Notes: generated by a model not told the origin, from the letters alone. A DNA stretch of 32,840 nucleotides from Parabacteroides sp. 52 (GCF_010500925.1 NZ_QVMG01000011.1:127343-160182), one strand, 5' to 3'; counted from the stretch's first letter, positions 16,548 through 24,698 are shown. A program made the numbers and translations.

Positions 16548-17465
16548 TTATTTGTTCTTTATTCGGAAGAATCTTTTGAGAGAGGTGAAATAACGTTCAG
16601 GCAGTTGAAGTGTTTGTAAAGCCAGGGTGATGATGATGATGCCGATAACGGAAGGCAGGTCGGGCTTCTCGTCCGCCAAAAAGATCCAACTAAGTACGCA
16701 TCCGCTTACGGGAATGATGAATTTCCACATATTCAGTTCGGATACTTTTACGTCCGGGCGTTGCAATAGGCTGTACCAGATCGAAAAAGCAGCCGCTGGA
16801 ATAAAGGCGAGCCAGAGAAGTGCGATATAAAATTCAGGCGGATAAAGTTTGATCTCCGGTTTTTCGATAAAAAGAGCAGCTATAATCAACATAATGCCTC
16901 CGGTGAAATTGGCAAATGAGGTAAGGGCGATAGGGGAGATGTTGTGTTTGTTTTGTTTGACAACCATGATGTTGGTGTATCCGCCTATCAGGTTGCTGCA
17001 TAACAAGAGGGCTACGCCCGGGTAGAAAGCCGGATTATCGCTTGTAAATCCCCCTTTTGCCAGGCTGATAAAGACGACTCCCGATAAGCCCAGGATGATA
17101 GCGATGATTTTCCGGGTACTCATTTTGTCGTTCGCCAATGTGAGATGAGCCATGATGGCTACAAAGAGTGGGCCTCCGCCGATAATAATAGCCGCCGTAG
17201 ATCCGGGGACCTTGTCCAGTCCCATGAAGAAAAGCCCGTATTGCAGGAAGGTTTGTAGAAAAGCGAAGCGTAACATAAAGCGCCAATGTCTCAGGGAGGC
17301 GGCCAGGTGGACCTTTTTTACCCACATGACCGGGACTAACAATAGGCCGGCCAGGGTGAACCGCATGCCCGACAGATAAATGGGGTCGACATACTGAAAT
17401 CCGATTTTGGCTCCGGCAAAGGCCGAGCCCCAGAGTAAACAGGCTAAAATGGCTTTTGTTTTCAT
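16548..17465 (-). CDS. EamA/DMT-family permease
   Basis: A 305-residue integral membrane protein with about ten hydrophobic helices in two repeated halves, the EamA (DUF6) arrangement of the drug/metabolite transporter superfamily. Landmarks are LLWGSAFAGAKIG near the N-terminus, the IIIGGGPLFVAIMAHL segment in the first half, and a second half starting near GVALLLCSNLIGGYTNI. The substrate cannot be inferred. It is a single minus-strand gene between the repeat-rich gap and the divergent paaK, with the -7 box at 17491-17498 giving a short leader. Confidence 0.9.
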   Translation of the reverse strand: MKTKAILACLLWGSAFAGAKIGFQYVDPIYLSGMRFTLAGLLLVPVMWVKKVHLAASLRHWRFMLRFAFLQTFLQYGLFFMGLDKVPGSTAAIIIGGGPLFVAIMAHLTLANDKMSTRKIIAIILGLSGVVFISLAKGGFTSDNPAFYPGVALLLCSNLIGGYTNIMVVKQNKHNISPIALTSFANFTGGIMLIIAALFIEKPEIKLYPPEFYIALLWLAFIPAAAFSIWYSLLQRPDVKVSELNMWKFIIPVSGCVLSWIFLADEKPDLPSVIGIIIITLALQTLQLPERYFTSLKRFFRIKNK

Positions 17466-17490
17466 GAAATTGTTTTCGCTTTCAGGGCTG

Positions 17491-17498
17491 CAAAGGTA
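17491..17498 (-). promoter_or_regulatory. -7 box of the EamA-family gene
   Basis: The minus strand reads TACCTTTG, exact TAnnTTTG, 25 nt before the ATG at 17465. No clear -33 element. Confidence 0.6.
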
Positions 17499-17531
17499 TA
17501 CTAATTTAGATGATAAATTAAAAAAATGTCG

Positions 17532-17539
17532 TTACTTTG
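17532..17539 (+). promoter_or_regulatory. Possible -7 box of paaK
   Basis: TTACTTTG differs from TAnnTTTG at one base and lies 68 nt upstream of the paaK ATG. It is the only plausible box in the gap on this strand. Confidence 0.35.
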
Positions 17540-17607
17540 CAACTTATTTAAGCTACCTGCTTACAAATTAACAGTTATACTCATTTAAAAGAAACAGTAT
17601 TATTGCC

Positions 17608-18909
17608 ATGATGTGGAATGAGATGATCGAGAGCATGAGTCGGGAAGAGATGCGTAAATTGCAAAGTGCCCGACTGAAACATATTGTTGAACATGCTTAT
17701 CACAATACGCCTTTTTACCGGAAGAAGATGCAGGAGATGGATGTCACCCCTGCGGATATTCAATCTATTGATGATATTGTAAAATTGCCTTTTACGGTTA
17801 AACAAGACCTGCGGGATAATTATCCTTTTGGTTTGATGGCGACTCCCATGTCGGAGATTGTACGTTTGCATGCCTCGTCGGGAACCACCGGCAAGCCGAT
17901 TGTGGTGGGGTATACACGCAAGGACCTCTCGATGTGGTCGGAGGTGGTCGCTCGTTGTCTGACGGCTTACGGAGCCTCGAAAAACGATATTGTCCAGATC
18001 TCTTATGGTTACGGTTTGTTTACCGGTGGACTGGGTGCACATGCCGGGGTAGAGGCAATCGGTGGAACGGTGATCCCTATCAGCAGCGGCAATACGGAAA
18101 AGCAGATACAATTGATGCATGACTTTGGAGCCAATATCTTGTGTTGTACCCCTTCGTATGCACTTTACCTGGCGGAAACGATTCATGCGTCGGATATTCC
18201 GTTGGAAGAGTTTAAATTGCGTATCGGGGTTTTCGGTGCGGAGCCCTGGACGGATAATATGCGGAAGGAACTGGAAGAAAAGCTGAATATAAAAGCTTAT
18301 GATATATATGGCCTGACAGAGATTTGTGGACCCGGCGTGGGGGGCGAATGTGCCTGTCAGAACGGTACGCATTTATGGGAGGATCATTTCTTTCCGGAAA
18401 TAGTGGATCCGGCGACTTTGCAGCCGGTGGCTCCGGGCGAACCGGGCGAATTGGTTTTTACGACGTTGACAAAAGAGGGGATGCCGATGCTCCGCTACCG
18501 TACGCGCGACCTGACTTCGCTGAACTATGAGAAATGTGCCTGTGGGCGGACGGCTGTGCGCATGAACCGTATCCTGGGACGTAGTGATGATATGTTGATT
18601 ATCCGTGGCGTAAATGTATTTCCTTCCCAGGTGGAGTCTGTCTTATTGGAGATGCCTGAGTTTGAACCTCATTATTTTATTGTGGTGGACCGGGTGAACA
18701 ATACGGATACCTTCCAGGTGCAGGTCGAACTGCGCCCTGCGTATTATTCGGATGAGATGAATAAGGTGTTGGCGTTGAAGAAGAAAATCGCCGCGCGTAT
18801 GCAGAGTGTGATCGGGCTTCAGCCGGATATAAAGATCGTGGAGCCACGCAGTATAGAACGCAGCATGGGAAAAGCCAAACATGTGCAGGATAATCGGAAA
18901 CTTGTTTAA
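17608..18909 (+). CDS. paaK: Phenylacetate-CoA ligase family protein
   Basis: A 433-residue AMP-forming arylacetate-CoA ligase. Motifs: the ATP-binding loop ASSGTTGKP (89-97), YGLTEICGPG (234-243), the RTRD core and the C-terminal hinge RSDDMLIIRGVNVFPSQVE. The conserved Lys is near the end (KAKHVQDNRK). In anaerobic Bacteroidota this type takes part in aromatic amino acid metabolism, often beside indolepyruvate:ferredoxin oxidoreductase genes. Those are not adjacent here. It is followed after 20 nt by a double-ACT protein, a common pairing. Substrates could be phenylacetate or indoleacetate, which the sequence cannot separate. Confidence 0.94.
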   Translation: MMWNEMIESMSREEMRKLQSARLKHIVEHAYHNTPFYRKKMQEMDVTPADIQSIDDIVKLPFTVKQDLRDNYPFGLMATPMSEIVRLHASSGTTGKPIVVGYTRKDLSMWSEVVARCLTAYGASKNDIVQISYGYGLFTGGLGAHAGVEAIGGTVIPISSGNTEKQIQLMHDFGANILCCTPSYALYLAETIHASDIPLEEFKLRIGVFGAEPWTDNMRKELEEKLNIKAYDIYGLTEICGPGVGGECACQNGTHLWEDHFFPEIVDPATLQPVAPGEPGELVFTTLTKEGMPMLRYRTRDLTSLNYEKCACGRTAVRMNRILGRSDDMLIIRGVNVFPSQVESVLLEMPEFEPHYFIVVDRVNNTDTFQVQVELRPAYYSDEMNKVLALKKKIAARMQSVIGLQPDIKIVEPRSIERSMGKAKHVQDNRKLV

Positions 18910-18929
18910 TCCTTAAAAACGAAATAACT

Positions 18930-19355
18930 ATGTTAGCAAAACAATTATCTATTTTTCTGGAAAATAAGAAAGGACGTTTTACGGAAGTGGCCAAGATTTT
19001 AGGAGAGGCCGGGATTAATATGACTGCATTTACGGTGTCGGAGAACTCGGATTTCGGCATTCTTCGTTTGATTGTGTCGGATACGGAAAAGGCTATTGCG
19101 GTCTTGCGCGAGCAACTTTATGGGGTGAGTGTGACGGATGTGGTCTGTCTGCGTTGTCCCAACCAGCCGGGTTCTTTGGGGAAAGCGATGGATATCCTGA
19201 CGAAGAATGGAATCTTTGTTGAATATATGTATGCCTTTTCGCAGGGAGATACGGCCAATGTGATCATTCGTCCGGATAATCTGGAAAAGTGTGTGACGGT
19301 TTTAACGGAAAATAAACTGGAACTTTTAGCCGCGAGTGATTTGTATAAGTTGTAA
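18930..19355 (+). CDS. Tandem ACT-domain regulatory protein
   Basis: A 141-residue cytoplasmic protein made of two ACT domains. The first starts LSIFLENKKGRFTEVAKILGEAGINM (about 6-31) and the second LRCPNQPGSLGKAMDILTKNGIFVEYMY (about 74-101). ACT domains bind amino acids and regulate partner enzymes. Lying 20 nt after paaK, it probably senses an amino acid, likely an aromatic one, for that pathway; this last step is inference. No catalytic domain is present. Confidence 0.9.
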   Translation: MLAKQLSIFLENKKGRFTEVAKILGEAGINMTAFTVSENSDFGILRLIVSDTEKAIAVLREQLYGVSVTDVVCLRCPNQPGSLGKAMDILTKNGIFVEYMYAFSQGDTANVIIRPDNLEKCVTVLTENKLELLAASDLYKL

Positions 19356-19395
19356 TTATTAACGTTTTGTGTTTCGTTTATTGAACGGATTACAC

Positions 19396-19403
19396 TAACT
19401 TTG
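19396..19403 (+). promoter_or_regulatory. -7 box of bamD
   Basis: TAACTTTG, exact TAnnTTTG. Transcription would start near 19410, leaving a leader of only about 6-12 nt before ATG 19416 or 19422 and excluding an in-frame TTG at 19401. Confidence 0.6.
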
Positions 19404-19421
19404 CGCGCTAAAAGTATGCGA

Positions 19422-20231
19422 ATGAAAAAGAAACTATTTTTTTTGATGATGATGACAGTCTTGTTTGCTTCCTGTGGGGAGTATAATAAGATATTGAAAA
19501 GCACAGATCTGGAGTTGAAGTATTCGTATGCAAAAAAATACTTTAATGCGAAACAATATAATAAGTCGGCCACGCTTTTGGAAGAGTTGTATACTGTTTT
19601 CAAAGGAACGGCTTATGCGGAAGAATCGCTTTATCTGTTAGCGCAGAGTTATTACGGGCAAAAAGATTATCAGACGGCTTCTCAGTATTTTGAAGTCTAT
19701 TACAATACGTATACCCGGGGTGAATTTACGGAGTTAGCTCGTTTTTATTCCGGATATGGCTTGTATCTGGATTCGCCGGATGTCCGCTTGGATCAGGCGC
19801 AGACCTATAGGGCTATTGAACAGTTGCAACTTTATATGGAATATTATCCACAGAGTGAACGGGCGGTAGAGGCTCAGCATATTATGTTTGAACTCCAGGA
19901 AAAACTCGCCTTGAAGGAATTGAAGGCTGTTGAATTGTATGCCAACCTGGGAACGTATATGGGAAATAATTATTTATCGAGTGTGATTATCGCTCAGAAT
20001 GCCCTGAAAAACTATCCTTATTCGCAATACCGCGAAGAGTTTATGTTTTATCTGATTCGTTCGAAGTATGAGTTGGCGCTTGTCAGTGTCGAAGAAAAAT
20101 TACAAGGACGTTACCGGGATGTGGTAGATGAGTATTATACCTATATGAATGAATTTCCGGAAGGCAAATACGTCAAACAAGTACAACGTTTTTACGAATA
20201 TGCCAACAAACGGATTACCGATACCTATTAA
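19422..20231 (+). CDS. bamD: Outer membrane assembly lipoprotein BamD
   Basis: A roughly 269-residue lipoprotein of the BAM complex that inserts beta-barrel proteins into the outer membrane. It has a lipoprotein signal MKKKLFFLMMMTVLFASC with the acylated Cys18, then tetratricopeptide-like helical repeats (AKKYFNAKQYNKSATLLEEL; AQSYYGQKDYQTASQYFEVY; and later ones). Size fits BamD. The start at 19422 gives a compact signal peptide. ATG 19416 is the alternative, adding Met-Arg. A TTG at 19401 is rejected because it is inside the -7 box. rpoZ follows 21 nt later. Confidence 0.93.
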   Translation: MKKKLFFLMMMTVLFASCGEYNKILKSTDLELKYSYAKKYFNAKQYNKSATLLEELYTVFKGTAYAEESLYLLAQSYYGQKDYQTASQYFEVYYNTYTRGEFTELARFYSGYGLYLDSPDVRLDQAQTYRAIEQLQLYMEYYPQSERAVEAQHIMFELQEKLALKELKAVELYANLGTYMGNNYLSSVIIAQNALKNYPYSQYREEFMFYLIRSKYELALVSVEEKLQGRYRDVVDEYYTYMNEFPEGKYVKQVQRFYEYANKRITDTY

Positions 20232-20252
20232 AATTAATTAATCAATAAAAAT

Positions 20253-20585
20253 ATGGATTACAGAAAGTCAAATGCTCCTTCGAATACGGTTACACGTGAT
20301 ATGATGCAAATGTCTCAAGATACGGGTAACATCTATGAAACTGTAAAAATTATTTCGAAGCGTTCCAACCAGATCAGTGTAGAGATGAAACATGATTTGG
20401 AAAAGAAATTACAGGAGTTTGCTTCCTATAATGATAACCTGGAGGAGGTTTTTGAAAACAGAGAACAAATAGAGATCTCCCGTTATTACGAGAAATTGCC
20501 GAAGGCGACATTGATCGCTACCCAGGAGTATCTGGAAGATAAAGTGTACTTTAAGAATCCGGCAAAGGATAAAAATAACTTTTAA
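20253..20585 (+). CDS. rpoZ: DNA-directed RNA polymerase omega subunit (Bacteroidota type)
   Basis: A 110-residue protein matching the diverged Bacteroidota omega subunit, which stabilises the beta-prime subunit of RNA polymerase. Recognisable parts are NTVTRDMMQMSQDTGNIYETVKIISKRSNQIS (about 11-42), the omega-like core, and the tail YEKLPKATLIATQEYLEDKVYF. The placement after bamD is conserved in the group. Translated 21 nt after bamD without a Shine-Dalgarno site. The family assignment is from recall of sequence and context. Confidence 0.85.
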   Translation: MDYRKSNAPSNTVTRDMMQMSQDTGNIYETVKIISKRSNQISVEMKHDLEKKLQEFASYNDNLEEVFENREQIEISRYYEKLPKATLIATQEYLEDKVYFKNPAKDKNNF

Positions 20586-20594
20586 TTAACAGAG

Positions 20595-20686
20595 AATTGA
20601 AAGTGGAAAATTGAAAATGAGAAAACAATAAACTCGCGACTGGGTGATTGATTTCTCTTTTTTCTGTTTTTTATTTTCAACTTTCC
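20595..20686. repeat. Heptamer-period tract forming a long inverted repeat
   Basis: From 20595 the sequence steps in heptamers (AATTGAA, AGTGGAA, AATTGAA, AATGAGA). Its core 20605-20618 is complementary at 13 of 14 positions to 20673-20686, with further A/T pairing inward. It lies between rpoZ and the DUF4293 gene and could form a long imperfect hairpin in the shared transcript. It belongs to the same 7-bp-period style as 61-165. Confidence 0.55.
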
Positions 20687-20701
20687 TTTCCAGATCTTGT
20701 T

Positions 20702-21163
20702 ATGTTACAAAGAATACAAACGGTATACCTGCTTTTCATCGTCATTTTATTTGTCGGGATGCTTTTTACACCCTTGGCGTTGTTACAATCGGCTGAAACG
20801 TTTTATGCGTTTGATGTGATTGGAGTCAATACGATGGCGGCGGAGGCAGAGTTGGTTTATCCTACATGGGCGCTTTTTGTTTTGACGGCAATAATATCTT
20901 TATTAGCTTTGTGTACGATCTTTCTTTTCAAAAAGAGAGTACTTCAGATGCGCTTATGTATATTTAACGCACTGTTAATGATTGGTTTTTACGGGTTGTT
21001 CTTTTTCTTTTATTGGAGAATGAAGACGGAAATACCTGCTATTAGCCTGCAAGTGAAATTTGCCTTGTCTTTTCCTTTGGTGAGTTTGATCCTTGATTAT
21101 CTTGCCATTCGGAATATAGGGGCCGATGAGGCGTTGGTGCGTTCTTTGAATCGATTGCGATAA
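20702..21163 (+). CDS. DUF4293 family membrane protein
   Basis: A 153-residue protein starting MLQRIQTVYLLF with four predicted membrane segments (about 5-27, 55-75, 82-100 and 112-130), typical of DUF4293, a Bacteroidota family of unknown function commonly downstream of rpoZ. The ATG at 20702 is preferred over an upstream in-frame ATG at 20648 because the extension is encoded by the inverted-repeat tract and the family begins with MLQRIQT. A strong terminator follows. Confidence 0.85.
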   Translation: MLQRIQTVYLLFIVILFVGMLFTPLALLQSAETFYAFDVIGVNTMAAEAELVYPTWALFVLTAIISLLALCTIFLFKKRVLQMRLCIFNALLMIGFYGLFFFFYWRMKTEIPAISLQVKFALSFPLVSLILDYLAIRNIGADEALVRSLNRLR

Positions 21164-21184
21164 GGTAAAATATTAACAACAAAG

Positions 21185-21229
21185 CCGGGGGCATAGGGTG
21201 AAAGAACTCGATGCTCCCGGTCTTTTTTT
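21185..21229 (+). terminator. Terminator of the bamD-rpoZ-DUF4293 operon
   Basis: CCGGGGGCAT (21185-21194) pairs with ATGCTCCCGG (21211-21220, one G-U), and a T-run follows (21223-21229). Confidence 0.85.
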
Positions 21230-21475
21230 GGGGAGTAGAAGCCTGTTGCAGCCTTTCGGTTGATATTTGCATCCTGTAAGTAAGAGACGCGTGAAGTGTA
21301 AGCTGCGTTTCGTTAAAGTATATATAATTGGCAGGATTTCTTGGGAGATCCATTATATTTGTAAATAAGATACCTATTTATATTTTAACAAATACGGTTT
21401 TAAACGTAAAGAAGTAAGTGGAGTCTAATTTGAAAACAAATTATTAAGTCTATTTAAACGAGAGGAGAAACAGAT
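21230..21475 (+). promoter_or_regulatory. Promoter and long leader of the Ser/Arg-rich protein gene
   Basis: A -7 box TATATTTG lies at 21354-21361; TTG at 21328-21330 is 23 nt upstream, slightly too far. Transcription from there gives a leader of about 108 nt. It holds a hairpin TAATTTG/CAAATTA with an AAAA loop (21426-21443) and a strong Shine-Dalgarno AGGAG (21463-21467) eight bases before the ATG. No gene is visible in 21230-21475. Confidence 0.6.
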
Positions 21476-22879
21476 ATGAAACCCATGAAATTAACAACAG
21501 TATTAGTCATGCTTCTGATGGCCTTTAGTGTGTCGGCACAGGAGGAATTCTTTGATGATGTGTATTTCTCTTCCAATAAGAACAAGAAAAGTGAGAAAGT
21601 GGAGGAGAAGAAAAATGCGCAGCCTAAACAAGAAGTTGTTTATGCTTCTACACCTGCCCCTGCGGCAAAGAGTATAGCTGAGCGCGATATTGATGAATAT
21701 AACCGTCGGTATTCGGAGGTAGAAGAGGATGTATATTATGAAGAAGAGGATGTGCAAGAAGTTGTAGTGGAGCGACGTTCGGATACGGAGTATACGGAAC
21801 GTATTATCCGCTATCATTCTCCCAGTAAGATAACTATCGTCGGAGCCGATCAGGTGGATATCTACCTGAGTGATGGGTATTACGGATATGGTTATGATAC
21901 GGATTATTCGAACGGAAATACACAGGTAAGCTTTAATCTGAATGTGGGTAACTCCTGGGGATTCAGAGATCCTTGGTATGATCCCTGGTATTATGGTTAT
22001 ACTCCCTGGTGGAGCTATTCTTCCTGGACTTATCGTCCTTATTGGGGATTTGGCTGGGGAGGCTTTTATGCCGGCTGGTACAGCCCATGGTATTATGACT
22101 CCTGGGGCTGGGGTGGCTATCATGGAGGGTATTATGGAGGCTATTACGGTCATCACCACCATCACAATTATTATCCGGGATATTATGGAGGCAGTTCACG
22201 CAGGCATTATGCCAACGGCCGTTCTTCTTATTCCCGCAATTATGCCGGAACGGATAGATCGTCCAGCTCTTATTCTTCGGGAAGAAGAACCAGTAATAAT
22301 GCTTCTTCTTTGCGCGCTGACAGAGCAACCTCTACACGCAGGGGAGAGAGTGTGAATTCTTCAACCGGACGTACGGGTACACGCGAAGCTTCTTCTTTGT
22401 CGGGAGCAGGCAGACGTTCTTCTTCTTCCAATACGAGGGAAAGTGGTGTGACAGCCCGGTCTACAAGAGAAAATAATGTGTCTACAAGACAAAATACAAG
22501 TGGAAGCCGGTCTGGATCCGGTAGTATAAGAAGCAATTCGACAAGTAGCGGCAGAAGCAGTAGTTCCTCTGTAGGAACATCTTCCGGTTCGTCTTCCCGT
22601 ACACGGGTAGCAGCTCCCCGTTCGTCTTCCACCCGAAGTAATAGTAGTGGCACTGTAGGGCGTTCGTCCTCTTCGAGTCGTTCGTCTTCTAACAGTACTT
22701 ATTCGCCCTCGTCTACTTCGCGTTCGTCTTCGAATAGAAGTTATTCTACCCCTTCTTCTTCCACCCGTAGCTCTTCCGGTTCGTCTTATAGTTCGGGAGG
22801 CAGTAGCAGTCGTTCCAGTGGAAGTTCGGGTAGCTCAAGCAGCTCCGGTAGCAGTCGCTCCGGCGGTGGTCGCAGATAA
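21476..22879 (+). CDS. Secreted low-complexity protein, Tyr/Trp/Gly-rich then Ser/Arg-rich
   Basis: A 467-residue exported protein of unknown function. It has a signal peptide ending near SVSAQ (about 22), an acidic Lys/Glu segment with YYEEEDVQE, and a short ordered-looking part (RIIRYHSPSKITIVGADQVDIY, about 105-130). A Trp/Tyr/Gly-rich stretch follows (about 150-245: DPWYDPWYYGYTPWW, GGYYGGYYG and a run of five His), then some 220 residues almost wholly Ser, Arg, Thr, Gly and Asn (SSSRSSS-type repeats). The tail is certainly disordered. It is followed 45 nt later by the FadL-like gene and probably co-transcribed. It is the only gene start I found in the window with a canonical Shine-Dalgarno site. 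Confidence 0.85.
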   Translation: MKPMKLTTVLVMLLMAFSVSAQEEFFDDVYFSSNKNKKSEKVEEKKNAQPKQEVVYASTPAPAAKSIAERDIDEYNRRYSEVEEDVYYEEEDVQEVVVERRSDTEYTERIIRYHSPSKITIVGADQVDIYLSDGYYGYGYDTDYSNGNTQVSFNLNVGNSWGFRDPWYDPWYYGYTPWWSYSSWTYRPYWGFGWGGFYAGWYSPWYYDSWGWGGYHGGYYGGYYGHHHHHNYYPGYYGGSSRRHYANGRSSYSRNYAGTDRSSSSYSSGRRTSNNASSLRADRATSTRRGESVNSSTGRTGTREASSLSGAGRRSSSSNTRESGVTARSTRENNVSTRQNTSGSRSGSGSIRSNSTSSGRSSSSSVGTSSGSSSRTRVAAPRSSSTRSNSSGTVGRSSSSSRSSSNSTYSPSSTSRSSSNRSYSTPSSSTRSSSGSSYSSGGSSSRSSGSSGSSSSSGSSRSGGGRR

Positions 22880-22924
22880 GAGAATGAATGTATTAGTCTT
22901 TCAGTTGATATAATAAAGAAAAGG

Positions 22925-24508
22925 ATGAAAAAGATATCTTTAATAATGGCGACGCTGGCACTATGTGGCGGCGTTGCCTTTTCACAAGGGCAGATAGAAG
23001 CGCATAAGTTCGGGCAAACCGAATTAAGTGGTACGGCTCGTTATATGGGTATGGGAGGAGCCTTCGGTGCATTGGGGGGCGATATTTCAGCCATGCATAC
23101 GAACCCTGCCGGATTGGCGGTTTATCGCAGTTCGGAAGTTGTGACCACCTTGAGTCTGACGAGCGTAAAAGCGAAAACGGATTGGCTGGGAACGAAAGAA
23201 GAGAACAGCCGGACGCGGGTGAACTTTGATAATATCGCTTATGTGGGTTATTTCCCTACTTCCAATGATGTGGGTATTGTAGGATGGAATGCTGGTTTTT
23301 CATACAATCGGATGAAGAACTTTCACCGTAACTACACCATGTCTACTTCGGGTTTGAAGACGTCTTTGTCGGATTATATGGCAGAGCGTGCATTTCCGTA
23401 TACTCCCGGGCAATTGAGTGATGATTATGCGTATGATAAGATGAATGACTGGTTGTCTCCGTTGGGATATGGCGCAGGCTATATCGTGTATGATAAAGAA
23501 TGGGAAGAATATTATAGTTGTTTCGGAGAGAACAGATCCGGAGAATGGACACCGTATGAGATAAAAGAGGCTCGTTTGAATGTGACCGAAAGAGGGGCTA
23601 TTGATCAATATAATATTGCTTTTGGCATGAATATCTCTGATGTTGTATTGTTGGGGGCAAACCTGGCTATTACGGATATTAGTTATGATTATGCTTCTTA
23701 TTATGATGAGTTCTTTGAAGGTAAGAATAATGATTTGTTATTGGATAACTCTCTGAGTACGGATGGAACAGGGTATTCGTTTAATGTGGGAGCAATTATA
23801 CGACCAACGGATTTCTTTCGTTTGGGGGTAGCGTATAATTCACCTACCTGGTATAAGATGACGGATTATTATTACGGCTATGCGGAATCGTCGCTTCAGG
23901 ATAATACAATGAATGAACCGGAGGTTCTGAATGATCATACTCCGGACAATGGTCCGTATACGGATTATGAATATCGCTCCCCGGATAAATGGTTGTTCAG
24001 TGCAGCAGCTATAATCGGAAGAACAGCTTTGATCAGTGTCGATTATGAGATGGCGAATTACAAAGGCATGCGTATGTATGACCGGTATGGGAATGCCAAT
24101 ATGTATACCAATGAGGATATTCAGGGGAATTTTAAAACCGCAGGAACGCTTCGGGTGGGAACTGAGATAAAGGTGACTCCGCAATTTGCGATTCGTGCAG
24201 GTGCCTCTTGGACTTCCAGTCCTGTGAAGGATCCGCTGAAGAACGGAAAAGTGGAGGTGCGTACGACAGGTACGATCCCGAATTTTACAATAGATAAAGG
24301 AGCAACGAATTATACGGTAGGGTTTGGATACCGGTTTACTCCTAATTTTTATACGGATATCGCATGTGTGCTTTCTTCGTATAAAGAAGATGCGTACGCC
24401 TTCTCCAATATGATTAATGCAGATGGGGATGCGTATATTGAGGCACAGCCTGCTTCGTTGAAAACCAATAAGACCCGTGTGGCATTAACGGTAGGATATA
24501 AGTTCTGA
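22925..24508 (+). CDS. FadL/OmpP1-family outer membrane protein
   Basis: A 527-residue outer membrane beta-barrel with signal peptide MKKISLIMATLALCGGVAFSQ. After it comes the conserved N-terminal hatch motif TARYMGMGGAFGALGGD and the NPAGLA segment (about 36-65) of the OmpP1/FadL/TodX family, whose members take up hydrophobic compounds. Bacteroidota members are often annotated as hemin receptor, which the sequence alone does not support. It ends in aromatic VGYKF as barrel proteins do. It follows the Ser/Arg-rich gene by 45 nt and is followed by a terminator. Confidence 0.9.
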   Translation: MKKISLIMATLALCGGVAFSQGQIEAHKFGQTELSGTARYMGMGGAFGALGGDISAMHTNPAGLAVYRSSEVVTTLSLTSVKAKTDWLGTKEENSRTRVNFDNIAYVGYFPTSNDVGIVGWNAGFSYNRMKNFHRNYTMSTSGLKTSLSDYMAERAFPYTPGQLSDDYAYDKMNDWLSPLGYGAGYIVYDKEWEEYYSCFGENRSGEWTPYEIKEARLNVTERGAIDQYNIAFGMNISDVVLLGANLAITDISYDYASYYDEFFEGKNNDLLLDNSLSTDGTGYSFNVGAIIRPTDFFRLGVAYNSPTWYKMTDYYYGYAESSLQDNTMNEPEVLNDHTPDNGPYTDYEYRSPDKWLFSAAAIIGRTALISVDYEMANYKGMRMYDRYGNANMYTNEDIQGNFKTAGTLRVGTEIKVTPQFAIRAGASWTSSPVKDPLKNGKVEVRTTGTIPNFTIDKGATNYTVGFGYRFTPNFYTDIACVLSSYKEDAYAFSNMINADGDAYIEAQPASLKTNKTRVALTVGYKF

Positions 24509-24529
24509 AAATAGGGTTTGTCCTGAAAA

Positions 24530-24575
24530 GTCCCTTTTTTGTACATGGAAAGTATAAGAAAGGGACATTTCTTTT
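24530..24575 (+). terminator. Terminator after the FadL-like gene
   Basis: GTCCCTTTTT (24530-24539) pairs with AGAAAGGGAC (24557-24566, one G-U) and is followed by ATTTCTTTT. The stem is good, the T-tract interrupted. Confidence 0.7.
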
Positions 24576-24691
24576 ATAAAATAGCTAAATTATTTGCCCA
24601 CTTGAATTTCTTTTACTTCTTTTGCTCTTGTAATTAAAAAAATGTCTAACTAAAATTCATTGCCTATAGCATAACATTACTCGATAAACTA

Positions 24692-24698
24692 TAATTTG
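24692..24698 (+). promoter_or_regulatory. Possible -7 element of the ECF sigma gene
   Basis: TAATTTG, one base short of TAnnTTTG, ends only 7 nt before the ATG at 24706. That is very close for a transcript with any leader, so the assignment is weak. Confidence 0.25.

Noticed and set aside
16353..16548. Insertion sequence or transposon end
   Set aside because: No transposase fragment, no paired terminal repeats and no target duplication seen; kept only as a possible scar.
22270..22653. Minus-strand frame rich in Leu, Val and Glu opposite the Ser/Arg-rich tail
   Set aside because: Its composition is the mirror of the repetitive Ser/Arg codons; no start context or homology.
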